From Ruminococcus sp. (lineage in GTDB: Bacteria; Bacillota; Clostridia; Oscillospirales; Acutalibacteraceae), in NCBI GenBank assembly GCA_017473775.1, contig JAFUJH010000053.1, positions 1 through 50,623 on the forward strand: a stretch of 50,623 nucleotides of DNA. The letters run 5' to 3'. Positions 7,894 to 15,814 of this stretch are shown in pieces. Below the pieces are notes generated by a model that saw only the letters and a program-made list of their open reading frames with translations, ran no database searches and was not told the DNA's origin. Numbering within the stretch: the first letter of the stretch is position 1; each line of letters begins with the position of its first letter. The translations under genes and the position numbers were made by a program.

Positions 7894-8250
7894 ATGAAAA
7901 GAATTATCTCTTTAGCGATGGTTATCCTGTTCTGTATTTCTCTGTGCGCTTGCGGCGATAACAGTAGCAACACGGGAACAAAATCAGTGGAATCAATGGC
8001 ACAGGAAGAAGTAAAGTACAACATTATGGCACAAATAGCTATAGGCTACGAAACTGAAGGTTTACCTCAGATTACTTACTTCGTAAATAAAAGCGGAGAA
8101 AACGAGTATGAGGTAACAGGAAAGATCACAGTAAAAGATAAGTACGGCGACACATACACAGGTAAGTACGATGCTCTTGTAGAATACGACCCTGTAACGG
8201 ATGAGTGTTCTGTTAAAAACTGCGACATCGATAGCTTATACAAGGATTAA
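7894..8250 (+). CDS. Small secreted lipoprotein of unknown function
   Basis: A 118-residue lipoprotein precursor. Residues 1-19 are a signal peptide ending in a lipobox (SLCA/C, with C20 as the lipidated residue), then a Ser/Asn/Thr-rich spacer and a domain of about 80 residues with alternating beta-type sequence (EYEVTGKITVKDKYGDTYTGKYDALVEYD). The fold is not recognised. It is controlled by the divergent XRE gene, judging from the operators. Ribosome site GTGAGG lies 8 nt upstream of the ATG. Confidence 0.75.
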   Translation: MKRIISLAMVILFCISLCACGDNSSNTGTKSVESMAQEEVKYNIMAQIAIGYETEGLPQITYFVNKSGENEYEVTGKITVKDKYGDTYTGKYDALVEYDPVTDECSVKNCDIDSLYKD

Positions 8251-8262
8251 TAACCGACACAT

Positions 8263-8304
8263 AAACGGCTGACTCAGCACCTAAATGAGTCAGCCGTTTT
8301 TTAT
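8263..8304 (+). terminator. Terminator of the lipoprotein gene
   Basis: A perfect 14-bp stem (8263-8276 with 8286-8299) and a T-run. Confidence 0.92.
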
Positions 8305-8747
8305 TTTGCAAACAGGGTGTATATCCAATACACAAAACCGTAAATCACCGAGGCGAAGGTGCCGTAGGCGATGACAGGGCCTGCGATGGAGAACAGCTTT
8401 GCACCTACACCCAGGATAAATCCCTCACTGCGAAACTCCACAGCGGCGGAGGCGATGGAGTTTGCAAAGCCTGTGATTGGAAGTAAGGTGCCTGCACCTG
8501 CGTGCTTTGCAATGTTGTCATACACACCTACTACCGTCAGAAAAACTCCTAAAAACACAAGGGACACCGAGCACAGAGTCTTTGCATCTTTTTCAGGAAT
8601 GTTCAGATATATATACAGGTTTGTAAGAATCTGTCCCAAAAGGCAGATAAATCCACCGATGAGGAATGCCTTCAGACAATTTGTCACTACGGGACTGTTA
8701 GGGGATTTCTGTTTGACGAGCTTTGAATACTCCTCTTTTTTCATCAT
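8301..8747 (-). CDS. spoVAC: Stage V sporulation protein AC
   Basis: A 148-residue SpoVAC, an inner-membrane protein of the forespore needed for dipicolinic acid uptake into spores and reported to behave as a mechanosensitive channel. The N-terminal EEYSKLVKQKSPNSPVVTNCLKAF and the GFILGVGAKLFSIAGPVIAYG segment are typical. Four to five membrane segments fit. In Clostridia it usually sits in a spoVAC-spoVAD-spoVAE operon; here no partner is adjacent. The start at 8747 has GGTGAT 5 nt upstream; ATG 8744 is possible too. Confidence 0.92.
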   Translation of the reverse strand: MMKKEEYSKLVKQKSPNSPVVTNCLKAFLIGGFICLLGQILTNLYIYLNIPEKDAKTLCSVSLVFLGVFLTVVGVYDNIAKHAGAGTLLPITGFANSIASAAVEFRSEGFILGVGAKLFSIAGPVIAYGTFASVIYGFVYWIYTLFAK

Positions 8748-8863
8748 AAATATCACCGATTTTATATTTCCCAAAAATTCTTTGAATATGATAAAAATAA
8801 CTGTTTTCTTTCTTGAAGTTTTGTTGTATAATGTAGGGTGAAGAAATATGTAGGAATGGTATT

Positions 8864-9994
8864 ATGACAGAACATTATCTTGATAACAGTGCTACCACCT
8901 GTGTGTCTGAGGCATCGGCTCAAAAGGCGCTTCAGCTTATGCGTACAAATTACGCTAACCCCTCCTCCCTGCACTCTATGGGTTTTGCGGCATCTCAGGA
9001 GCTTGAGTCTGCCCGACAGACTGTTGCAAAGCTTATCGGTGCTGACAGTGCAGAGGTTTACTTTACATCAGGGGGTACTGAAGCAAACAACCTTGCTATA
9101 TTCGGTGCAGTGAATGCTCACAAGCGTGCAGGCAACAGAATAATCACCTCGGCATTTGAGCACAGCTCTGTGTACGAATCTATGCTGGAACTTCAAAAAC
9201 AAGGCTTTGAGGTTGTATTCATAAAGCCCGACCAAACAGGCAGCATCAATGCTCAGCAGGTTGTGGATGCTGTAGACAGCAAGACTATCCTTGTGTCCGT
9301 TATGCTTATCAATAACGAGACAGGTGCAATAAATCCCATCCGCGAAATCGCACTGGGTGCAAAGCGGAAGAATCCCAAGGTGCTCATACACACAGACGCA
9401 GTGCAGGCGGCAGGCAAAACCGAGGTCAAGGTATCAAGGCTCTGTGTTGATATGCTGACTCTGTCAGGCCACAAGATTCACGCCCCAAAGGGTGTGGGTG
9501 CTCTGTACATAAAGAAGGGTGTCAGGATTCTTCCCCGAAATTTTGGCGGAAAGCAGGAGAAGAAGCTTCGTCCCGGTACTGAAGCACTGCCTCTTATCGG
9601 CGCATTGGGTGTGGCGGTACAGGAGCTTGACATTGCAAAGAGCAGTGATACAGTAAAAGCTCTCAAGGATTATACAATTCAAAAGCTCTCTCACATTGAG
9701 GATATAACCTTTAATTCCCCTGATAATTCCACTCCCTATATACTGAACTTCTCAGTCAAGGGAATTCGGAGCGAGACTATGCTCCATCACCTTGCATCCA
9801 TGGGTGTGTATGTATCCAGCGGAAGTGCCTGCTCCAAGGGCGGTAAAAGCCATGTGCTCTCTGCACTGGGACTTGACGCCGATACTGCCGACAGTGCAAT
9901 CCGCGTAAGCTTTTCAAAGCACAACACCACGGATGACTGCGATGCACTTATAGAAGGAATAACAAACGGTATAGAAAATTTAGCCAGAAGGTAA
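8864..9994 (+). CDS. nifS: Cysteine desulfurase (NifS/IscS-like)
   Basis: A 376-residue PLP enzyme that takes sulfur from cysteine to form a persulfide for tRNA thiolation or Fe-S assembly. The start YLDNSATT is typical; PLP-binding Lys is K204 in SGHKIHAPKG, and the persulfide-carrying Cys is C323 in SSGSACSKG. The gene lies 8 nt before thiI, and the thiI ribosome site is inside its 3' end. In Bacillus subtilis a dedicated desulfurase (NifZ) next to thiI supplies sulfur for 4-thiouridine; the same is likely here. Confidence 0.95.
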   Translation: MTEHYLDNSATTCVSEASAQKALQLMRTNYANPSSLHSMGFAASQELESARQTVAKLIGADSAEVYFTSGGTEANNLAIFGAVNAHKRAGNRIITSAFEHSSVYESMLELQKQGFEVVFIKPDQTGSINAQQVVDAVDSKTILVSVMLINNETGAINPIREIALGAKRKNPKVLIHTDAVQAAGKTEVKVSRLCVDMLTLSGHKIHAPKGVGALYIKKGVRILPRNFGGKQEKKLRPGTEALPLIGALGVAVQELDIAKSSDTVKALKDYTIQKLSHIEDITFNSPDNSTPYILNFSVKGIRSETMLHHLASMGVYVSSGSACSKGGKSHVLSALGLDADTADSAIRVSFSKHNTTDDCDALIEGITNGIENLARR

Positions 9995-10002
9995 AGATAT
10001 AT

Positions 10003-11181
10003 ATGAAAGAAATTATACTTATTAAATTGGGCGAGATTGCCCTGAAGGGTCTCAACAGATTCTCCTTTGAGGATGCACTGAAAAAGAACATCAAGAGCAC
10101 ACTCTACGGCCTTGGATACTTCAAGGTTTCCATTGCTCAGTCTACTATATATGTAACTCCCAAATCCGACGATATTGATATGGATGAGGTCTGCGACCGT
10201 ATCTCCAGAGTGTTCGGCATCGTCAGCTTCTGCCGTGCCTGTGTATGTGAAAAGACAATGGAGTCTATCTTTGAGCAGGCACCCGATTATCTTGAGGATG
10301 CACTGAGCACAGCCTCCACCTTCAAGGTTGAGGCAAAACGCTCTGACAAGAAGTTCCCTCTTAAATCCCCCGAAATTTGCCGTGAGGTAGGCGGTCTTCT
10401 TCTTGAGAAATTCCCTCATCTGTCAGTTGATGTTCACAATCCTGATGTAAAGGTTATTGTAGAAGTCCGTGACTTCGGCGCATATATCCACGCAGGGTCT
10501 CTCAAGGGTGCAGGCGGTATCCCCGTCGGCACAGGCGGCAACGCCGCTATCCTTATCAGCGGAGGCATCGACTCCCCTGTTGCCGCATATATGCTGGCAA
10601 AACGCGGTGTCAGCCTCACTGCAATTCACTTTGCAAGCCCTCCCTACACCTCAGAGCGTGCAGAGGATAAGGTACAGAGACTGCTGAGGAAGGTATGCAG
10701 ATACGCAGGACCTATCACAATGATAACCGTCCCCTTCACAAAAATTCAGGAGCGTATCAAAGACGAATGTGACGAGGAGCTGTTCACTATCATTATGAGA
10801 CGAATGATGATGAAGATATCCTCTATTATTGCACAGAAATACGATTGCTCTGCACTGATTACAGGCGAGAGTCTGGGTCAGGTTGCAAGCCAGACTATAT
10901 CAGCTATCGCCTGCACAGATGATGCCGCAGATATGCCTGTGTTCAGACCGCTTATCGGTATGGATAAGGAGGAGATTGTGCAGATATCAAGGAAGATTGA
11001 TACCTTCGACATTTCCATCGAGCCCTTTGAGGATTGCTGTACAGTGTTTACTCCCAAGCATCCAAGGACACGACCTGTGCTCAAGTTTGTCCGCTACGCT
11101 GAGGAGGATGCTCACCTGTACGAGCTTATTGACGAAGCAGTAGAGAATGTTAAAATCACCGAATTAAGACAGTCTGACTAA
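10003..11181 (+). CDS. thiI: tRNA 4-thiouridine synthase ThiI
   Basis: A 392-residue ThiI that adenylates U8 of tRNA and inserts sulfur. The ferredoxin-like and THUMP region covers about 1-165, and the PP-loop ATPase follows with SGGIDSP at 186-192. The C-terminal rhodanese domain of the E. coli enzyme is absent, as in Bacillus, so sulfur transfer should depend on the desulfurase encoded just upstream. The ATG has AGAAGG 9-10 nt upstream, inside nifS. Confidence 0.96.
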   Translation: MKEIILIKLGEIALKGLNRFSFEDALKKNIKSTLYGLGYFKVSIAQSTIYVTPKSDDIDMDEVCDRISRVFGIVSFCRACVCEKTMESIFEQAPDYLEDALSTASTFKVEAKRSDKKFPLKSPEICREVGGLLLEKFPHLSVDVHNPDVKVIVEVRDFGAYIHAGSLKGAGGIPVGTGGNAAILISGGIDSPVAAYMLAKRGVSLTAIHFASPPYTSERAEDKVQRLLRKVCRYAGPITMITVPFTKIQERIKDECDEELFTIIMRRMMMKISSIIAQKYDCSALITGESLGQVASQTISAIACTDDAADMPVFRPLIGMDKEEIVQISRKIDTFDISIEPFEDCCTVFTPKHPRTRPVLKFVRYAEEDAHLYELIDEAVENVKITELRQSD

Positions 11182-11214
11182 TTCATCGTTTAACTATGTT
11201 TTGGAGGAATTTTT

Positions 11215-13437
11215 ATGAGAACTGAACTATATTCCGTACGCTCAAGTGCAGAAGAAATTTCCTTTCTCAACCATAATCTTCGGTCTGTTGTAAAGGCACT
11301 GAACGAGAAGGTCTCTGTCCGTGTGCTTTACAAAACCGAAATTGACTATAATCCCAGAAAGATAAAAGCAGACCTTGTGGACAGCCTGTCTGCTGATAAT
11401 CCCCCCGAGTTTTACATTTATGTGAATGCTCTGGACACAGAGGACAGCTCATCCTTCCGCTATCTGTTCACTCCTCTTATAGCAAGGCTTGAGAAGGAGC
11501 TTCCGCAATCAGAGGTTTCCAAGGACGGTAAATCCCGTCTGTATCCCCACATCAAGGTATATACTCTGGATAATCTTCAGGGAGGATACCCTGCATACTG
11601 CTTTATCTTCAGAAACAAAAAGATACTGGCTCTGCCCCGTATAAGCCTTGTGGGCGGAAACCTTACAGACTATCTGTGTGATGCAGTGAGTTGTGCAAAG
11701 GATATATTTGACAGGGCGTTCACCGAGTGTCCCGACGGATATGTGCTCTCTGAGCAAAAGCCTGCAAAGGTTAACTTCCTTTCCGCTCTCTTTGCAAAAA
11801 AGCCGAAGAAGGACGAGCCCACTGAGGAAGTCCCTGTGATGCAGATGAAGCAGGAGGCGCCTCAAAGCGAGCTGGACACAGTGGTTATCCCTGCAGTTGC
11901 ATCAGAAGAAGAAATAGAGAAGCTCCCCACTGTAGCAGAAGATGAGGAGCCTTGTGCAGAGGACTCCCCCGATGAGGAGAAGCCAAAAAAATTCAAACGG
12001 TTATTACACAGCATTATTCCTATGAAGGGTGACAGCACAAGGACACTTGTGTCCAAGTGGGTGGTCATTGCAGCAGTCATAGTATTCCTTACAGGTGCAT
12101 ATCTGTTGCTTAACTTCTATGTTATCGACCCTATGAAAAACCAGTCGGTTATGACGGATATTCAGAACATCTTCTATGAAGTTCCCACCACACAGACCGA
12201 CGCACAGGGTAATGTGGTTGCAACTGCCGACGAAGTCCCTGTGAAAAACTGGGAGGGACTTAAAAAGATAAACAACGAGATTATAGGTTGGGTAAAGCTT
12301 GACCAAACCAAGATTGACTACCCTGTGCTTTTCCACAAGGGTGACAGCGACCAGTCTCAGTTCTATCTTTACAAAAACTACAAAAAAGAATACTCCGACT
12401 TTGGCAGCATCTTCCTTGATTACAGATGCACCGAGGGCGTGGGCAGCAAGAATGTGATTCTTCACGGCCACAATATGGGCAGTGATGACTCAATGTTCGG
12501 CTCGCTGATTCAGTACGCCAGATACAAGGGCTGGGTACAGGGCAACACCAAATTCTACAAATCCGCTCCCATTGTCAACTTTGACACACCTGAGCAGAAC
12601 GCTCAGTGGGTTGTCTTTGCAGTAATGAAGATTGATGTCTCTAACGAGAACAAGGCTATCTTCAACTATCTGCTGGGTGACTTTGCATCCGATGCTCAGT
12701 TTATGAACTTTGTCTATAATGTGAAGGAGCGTTCTTATCTTGATGTGCCTGTACCTGTAAACGAGAACGACCGACTCCTGACCCTGTCTACCTGCTCATA
12801 TGAGTCAGACAATATGCGTACCGTGGTGGTAGCCCGTATGCTTCGCGAGGGTGAGGATGTAAGTAAATATGTAAGCAAGGTAAAGCAGGCTACACCAAAG
12901 AGCACCGTTACATCCAGCTTCCTGACAGAATATGATGCTAAAAACATCACATGGTATGACGGCAAAGACAGACCGGAGGGTGACGAAAGCCTTGAGTATA
13001 TGGAGCAGGCAGAAATGTACACCGTCAAGTTTGTTGACTCAAAGGGCAAGACCATTGCATCCCAGCAGGTATTAAAGGGCAAGGATGCCACTGCTCCCAC
13101 AGGAGAAGCTCCCAGAAAAGCCGCCGACAGCACCTACTACTACACCTTCAAGGGTTGGTCTCCCAGCTTTAAGAATGTGACAAAGGACCTGACAATCAAG
13201 CCTGTGTTCAACAAGCACCTGAGACCTACAGAAGCTCCTGCCACTCAGGCTACCGACGCGATTGAGAATAATCAGACTCCTGCACCTGCACCCACTCAAC
13301 CTCCTGTAACTCAGGCTCCTACCAAAGCCCCAACTCAGGCTCCCACACAGCCTGCTACTAAAGCCCCGGAGACTCAAGCTCCCACTGAGCTGACCACTCA
13401 ATCACCCGACCCTGTCGAGGTTGTAAGCAACCCATAA
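11215..13437 (+). CDS. Class B sortase with large cytoplasmic domain and C-terminal extension
   Basis: A 740-residue membrane protein with unusual architecture. Residues 1-200 form a soluble domain predicted to stay in the cytoplasm, followed by an acidic linker (200-260) and one transmembrane helix (about 280-301). The class B sortase domain covers about 345-545 with H419 (ILHGHN), C527 (TLSTCS) and R535. Then follow an InlB/Listeria-Bacteroides type repeat (about 601-668: YTVKFVDSKG to FKGWSPSFKNVTKDLTIKPVFN) and a Pro/Thr-rich tail. The N-terminal domain has faint resemblance to CinA/MoCF-type domains, in the segment EFYIYVNALDTEDSSSF and in KKILALP. No sorting substrate is visible nearby. 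GGAGG precedes the ATG by 8 nt. Confidence 0.85.
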   Translation: MRTELYSVRSSAEEISFLNHNLRSVVKALNEKVSVRVLYKTEIDYNPRKIKADLVDSLSADNPPEFYIYVNALDTEDSSSFRYLFTPLIARLEKELPQSEVSKDGKSRLYPHIKVYTLDNLQGGYPAYCFIFRNKKILALPRISLVGGNLTDYLCDAVSCAKDIFDRAFTECPDGYVLSEQKPAKVNFLSALFAKKPKKDEPTEEVPVMQMKQEAPQSELDTVVIPAVASEEEIEKLPTVAEDEEPCAEDSPDEEKPKKFKRLLHSIIPMKGDSTRTLVSKWVVIAAVIVFLTGAYLLLNFYVIDPMKNQSVMTDIQNIFYEVPTTQTDAQGNVVATADEVPVKNWEGLKKINNEIIGWVKLDQTKIDYPVLFHKGDSDQSQFYLYKNYKKEYSDFGSIFLDYRCTEGVGSKNVILHGHNMGSDDSMFGSLIQYARYKGWVQGNTKFYKSAPIVNFDTPEQNAQWVVFAVMKIDVSNENKAIFNYLLGDFASDAQFMNFVYNVKERSYLDVPVPVNENDRLLTLSTCSYESDNMRTVVVARMLREGEDVSKYVSKVKQATPKSTVTSSFLTEYDAKNITWYDGKDRPEGDESLEYMEQAEMYTVKFVDSKGKTIASQQVLKGKDATAPTGEAPRKAADSTYYYTFKGWSPSFKNVTKDLTIKPVFNKHLRPTEAPATQATDAIENNQTPAPAPTQPPVTQAPTKAPTQAPTQPATKAPETQAPTELTTQSPDPVEVVSNP

Positions 13438-13466
13438 ATTCCTACCGAAGGAAGTGACCTTCACTT

Positions 13467-13886
13467 ATGAAATGCGACCTTATATTTTATCTTGCACGCA
13501 GGACAAGCTACTGCGAAAAAGCACTGAAAAAACAGCTTGAGGAGCTGTCCATAGGACTCAATCAGGTGACAGCATCCACCACCCCTGTGATGCTGGGCGA
13601 AAAACTCATAGAATCCCTGAACCGATGCAATCTGGTGTTCATCATCGGAGGTTTGGGATTTACCGGCAAAAACGGACTTTCTGATGTGCTGTCAAAGGCA
13701 CTGTCCGCAACCCGCGTCACAAGCTCCGATGTACGCAAGCTCAGAAATAACATCGGCAAGCAGTACGGCTACCTTATCCGCTGTGGCAAACAGATGATAA
13801 TTGCCCTGCCCGATAAGCCCGAGGAGCTTGAGGAGATGTTCTCCCCTGCACTTGTCCGTTGCATCAGCGAAGGACCGGGACTCTGA
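13467..13886 (+). CDS. CinA/MoCF-like small protein
   Basis: A 139-residue protein. The segment CNLVFIIGGLGFTGKNGL (about 54-71) resembles the GGLGPT motif of CinA and molybdopterin-binding (MoCF) domains, and GKQMIIALPDKPEELEEMF (about 107-125) matches the LPGVPSEMxxMF motif. Key acidic residues after GGLGPT are replaced, so the domain may be degenerate and may not bind the usual ligand. It starts 29 nt after the sortase stop codon, likely the same transcript, and seems related to the N-terminal domain of that sortase. The function is unknown. Confidence 0.6.
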   Translation: MKCDLIFYLARRTSYCEKALKKQLEELSIGLNQVTASTTPVMLGEKLIESLNRCNLVFIIGGLGFTGKNGLSDVLSKALSATRVTSSDVRKLRNNIGKQYGYLIRCGKQMIIALPDKPEELEEMFSPALVRCISEGPGL

Positions 13887-13892
13887 GCCTTC

Positions 13893-14256
13893 CCCTTGAA
13901 TTGCGTCCCTCTTTGAGAGAAGTGGATGTGCGAAGCACAGACAAAGTTGCCTCCCTCCCCGAGGGAGGTGGCATTGGCTAAAAGCCAATGACGGTGGGAG
14001 TAAAGAAAAAGTTTAGTTTACTCCCTCAGTCTTTCGGCTATGCCGAAATCCAGCTCCCTCTCGGAGGGAGCCTTTCGGACGACCAGCGGTCGCTCCTACG
14101 CGGCGGAGGTTATTCCGTAGGGGGGCGGCGTCCTTAGCAGGAACGGCAACTCTTTTGTCCTTTCGGGACATTTCTTCTGCGAAGACGGCAAACCCTCTGT
14201 CTGCTTCGCAGACAACTCCCTTATCAAGGGAGTTTCCCTATCAGGGGAATTTCCTT
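13893..14256. repeat. Intergenic repeat cluster (families A and D)
   Basis: Family A units (GTCCCTCTTTGAG, CTCCCTC.../...GAGGGAG, hairpins TTTCGGCTATGCCGAAA and GTCTGCTTCGCAGAC) surround family D units (CGACCAGCGGTCG and GTAGGGGGGCGGCG). No gene is seen in this 458-nt gap apart from the terminator hairpin at its right end. Confidence 0.8.
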
Positions 14257-14292
14257 TCTCAATGCTGGCAAAAATGTTAATAAACACAAAAG

Positions 14293-14323
14293 CGGAGGCT
14301 GTTCGTAACTTGAACAGCCTCCG
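14293..14323 (-). terminator. Terminator hairpin after the CarD-like gene
   Basis: A perfect 12-bp stem (14293-14304 with 14312-14323), 7-nt loop, and T-rich tails on both strands. It lies 20 nt past the stop codon of the minus-strand gene. Confidence 0.8.
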
Positions 14324-14344
14324 TTTGTTATGCATATTGAATTA

Positions 14345-14857
14345 TCAGAGAGCCTCGTCCAGATAGCTGAGGACGCCCTTTTTGTCAAGACCGAGAGAAA
14401 ACGCAAACGCCTCGCAGATAATCTTCTGGCAGGCAGTAAGCATCCGATCATCATGAGCAAAGACCTTTGTCTTTGTACGGATTGCCTCTTCCTTTTTGTT
14501 CATAAGGAGTCTCATCATTGCAAGGATTACACTCAGATTCCCCTGTGCTATAATATCCTCCTGTGTCTGAAACCGCTCTGCATTAGCAGGAATCCACTCC
14601 ATAGGCTCGGACTTACTGCACAGGATTATATCCTCAATCTCCTTCTTTGAAAGAACCTTCTCCATCTGATTGACCAAATCTTCTTTATCAGTGGGCACAT
14701 ACACAGTGGCGTTTGAGTCATAGACAGACTTGAGTATGTAGTAGGTCTTGAGCTCAGAGCAAATCTTCTCTCTGCGGATTTCTGCTATTTCATATATTCC
14801 GTGCTTTTTATATACAACGAATTCTCCGATTTTGTGGGTAAGCTCTGCAGTACTCAC
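14345..14857 (-). CDS. CarD-like transcriptional regulator
   Basis: A 170-residue protein of the CarD/CdnL family. The N-terminal RNA-polymerase-interaction domain (about 8-65, GEFVVYKKHGIYEIAEIRREK to YILKSVYDSNATVYVPT) is followed by an all-helical C-terminal domain. Family members bind the RNA polymerase beta subunit and stabilise open promoter complexes. The start is a GTG with GGAGAGG upstream. It has its own TTGAAA-17-TATAAT promoter and lies divergent from a two-component system. Confidence 0.85.
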   Translation of the reverse strand: MSTAELTHKIGEFVVYKKHGIYEIAEIRREKICSELKTYYILKSVYDSNATVYVPTDKEDLVNQMEKVLSKKEIEDIILCSKSEPMEWIPANAERFQTQEDIIAQGNLSVILAMMRLLMNKKEEAIRTKTKVFAHDDRMLTACQKIICEAFAFSLGLDKKGVLSYLDEAL

Positions 14858-14898
14858 AGGTATCCTCTCCGTTCTTTCGGGTAGTTTTCTATGATATA

Positions 14899-14927
14899 AT
14901 TATACCCTTTTGTGCCAAAACTTTCAA
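14899..14927 (-). promoter_or_regulatory. Promoter of the CarD-like gene
   Basis: On the minus strand TTGAAA (14927-14922), 17-nt spacer, TATAAT (14904-14899). Confidence 0.85.
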
Positions 14928-15138
14928 AGGGAATATTCCACAAAAAAAATCAGCCTGCAGGTGGGTTTATTTTGCCAACAGCCGACAGCTTTTTGGGGGT
15001 GGTATGTATAAAAGGTAAAAATAAGTCTTTATTTTAAAATCAGAGTGTGATATTATAAGGTTATAATGGGTGATAAGCAGGTCTTAACACATTGACAAAT
15101 CATCCATTATTCTATCATGAAGAAGCGGAGGCTTACTT

Positions 15139-15810
15139 ATGATTTACTTTGTTGAAGACGACGATAACATCAGAGAGCTTGTGGTATACACCCTGAACTC
15201 CACAGGGCTTGAGGCACAGGGCTTCAGCACTCCCCAAAAATTCTGGGCGGCTATGGAAGAGACGGTCCCCTCCATGGTACTGCTGGATATTATGCTGCCT
15301 CAGGAGGACGGACTGTCAATCCTGCAGAAAATACGCAGTGACAAAAAGACAAAGAAGCTGCCTGTTATCATACTCACCGCAAAGGCAGACGAATACGACA
15401 AGGTCAAGGGCTTTGACTTAGGCGCTGACGACTATGTGCCCAAGCCCTTCGGTATGATGGAGCTGGTGGCACGCATCAAAGCGGTACTCCGACGCACAGA
15501 TTCAGTCAAAGAGACTGTGTCCGAGTACACTGTGGGCTGTCTGACAGTATCTCCCGAAAAGCACAAGGTCAAGGTAAACGGCGAGAAGGTGAGCCTCACC
15601 CTCAAGGAGTTTGAGATGCTCTGCCTTTTGCTTGAGAACCGAGGCATTGTCCTGTCCCGAGACCAGATACTCAACCGTGTATGGGGCTACTCCTTTGACG
15701 GAGAAAGCCGCACTGTGGATGTGCACATCCGTACCCTGAGACAGAAGCTGGGCGTTGCGGGGGAGCTTGTGACCACAGTACGGGGTATCGGTTACACAAT
15801 CGGAGAATAA
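15139..15810 (+). CDS. Response regulator, OmpR/PhoB family (PhoP-like)
   Basis: A 223-residue regulator. The receiver domain (1-120) has the acidic pocket E6/D7, phosphorylation site D50 (LLDIMLP), T80 and K102 (PKPF). The winged-helix domain (about 130-223) carries LTLKEFEMLCLLLENRG and the ending VRGIGYTIGE. It overlaps closely with the kinase gene (4 nt apart) and lies about 2.7 kb upstream of a phosphate symporter gene with a Pho-box-like array, so a PhoP role is probable. GGAGG is found 8 nt upstream of the ATG. The promoter is unclear: TTGACA (15092) has only a poor -10. Confidence 0.93.
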   Translation: MIYFVEDDDNIRELVVYTLNSTGLEAQGFSTPQKFWAAMEETVPSMVLLDIMLPQEDGLSILQKIRSDKKTKKLPVIILTAKADEYDKVKGFDLGADDYVPKPFGMMELVARIKAVLRRTDSVKETVSEYTVGCLTVSPEKHKVKVNGEKVSLTLKEFEMLCLLLENRGIVLSRDQILNRVWGYSFDGESRTVDVHIRTLRQKLGVAGELVTTVRGIGYTIGE

Positions 15811-15814
15811 GCCT

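Noticed and set aside
5073-8250. TerB-like gene as part of a tellurite-resistance or ter defence cluster
   Set aside because: No terC, terD, terZ or related gene occurs around it; it has its own promoter and terminator.
13452-13466. AAGTGA-CCT-TCACTT hairpin before the CinA-like gene as a regulator
   Set aside because: Only 6 bp and directly next to the start codon; could be chance and no alternative structure is seen.
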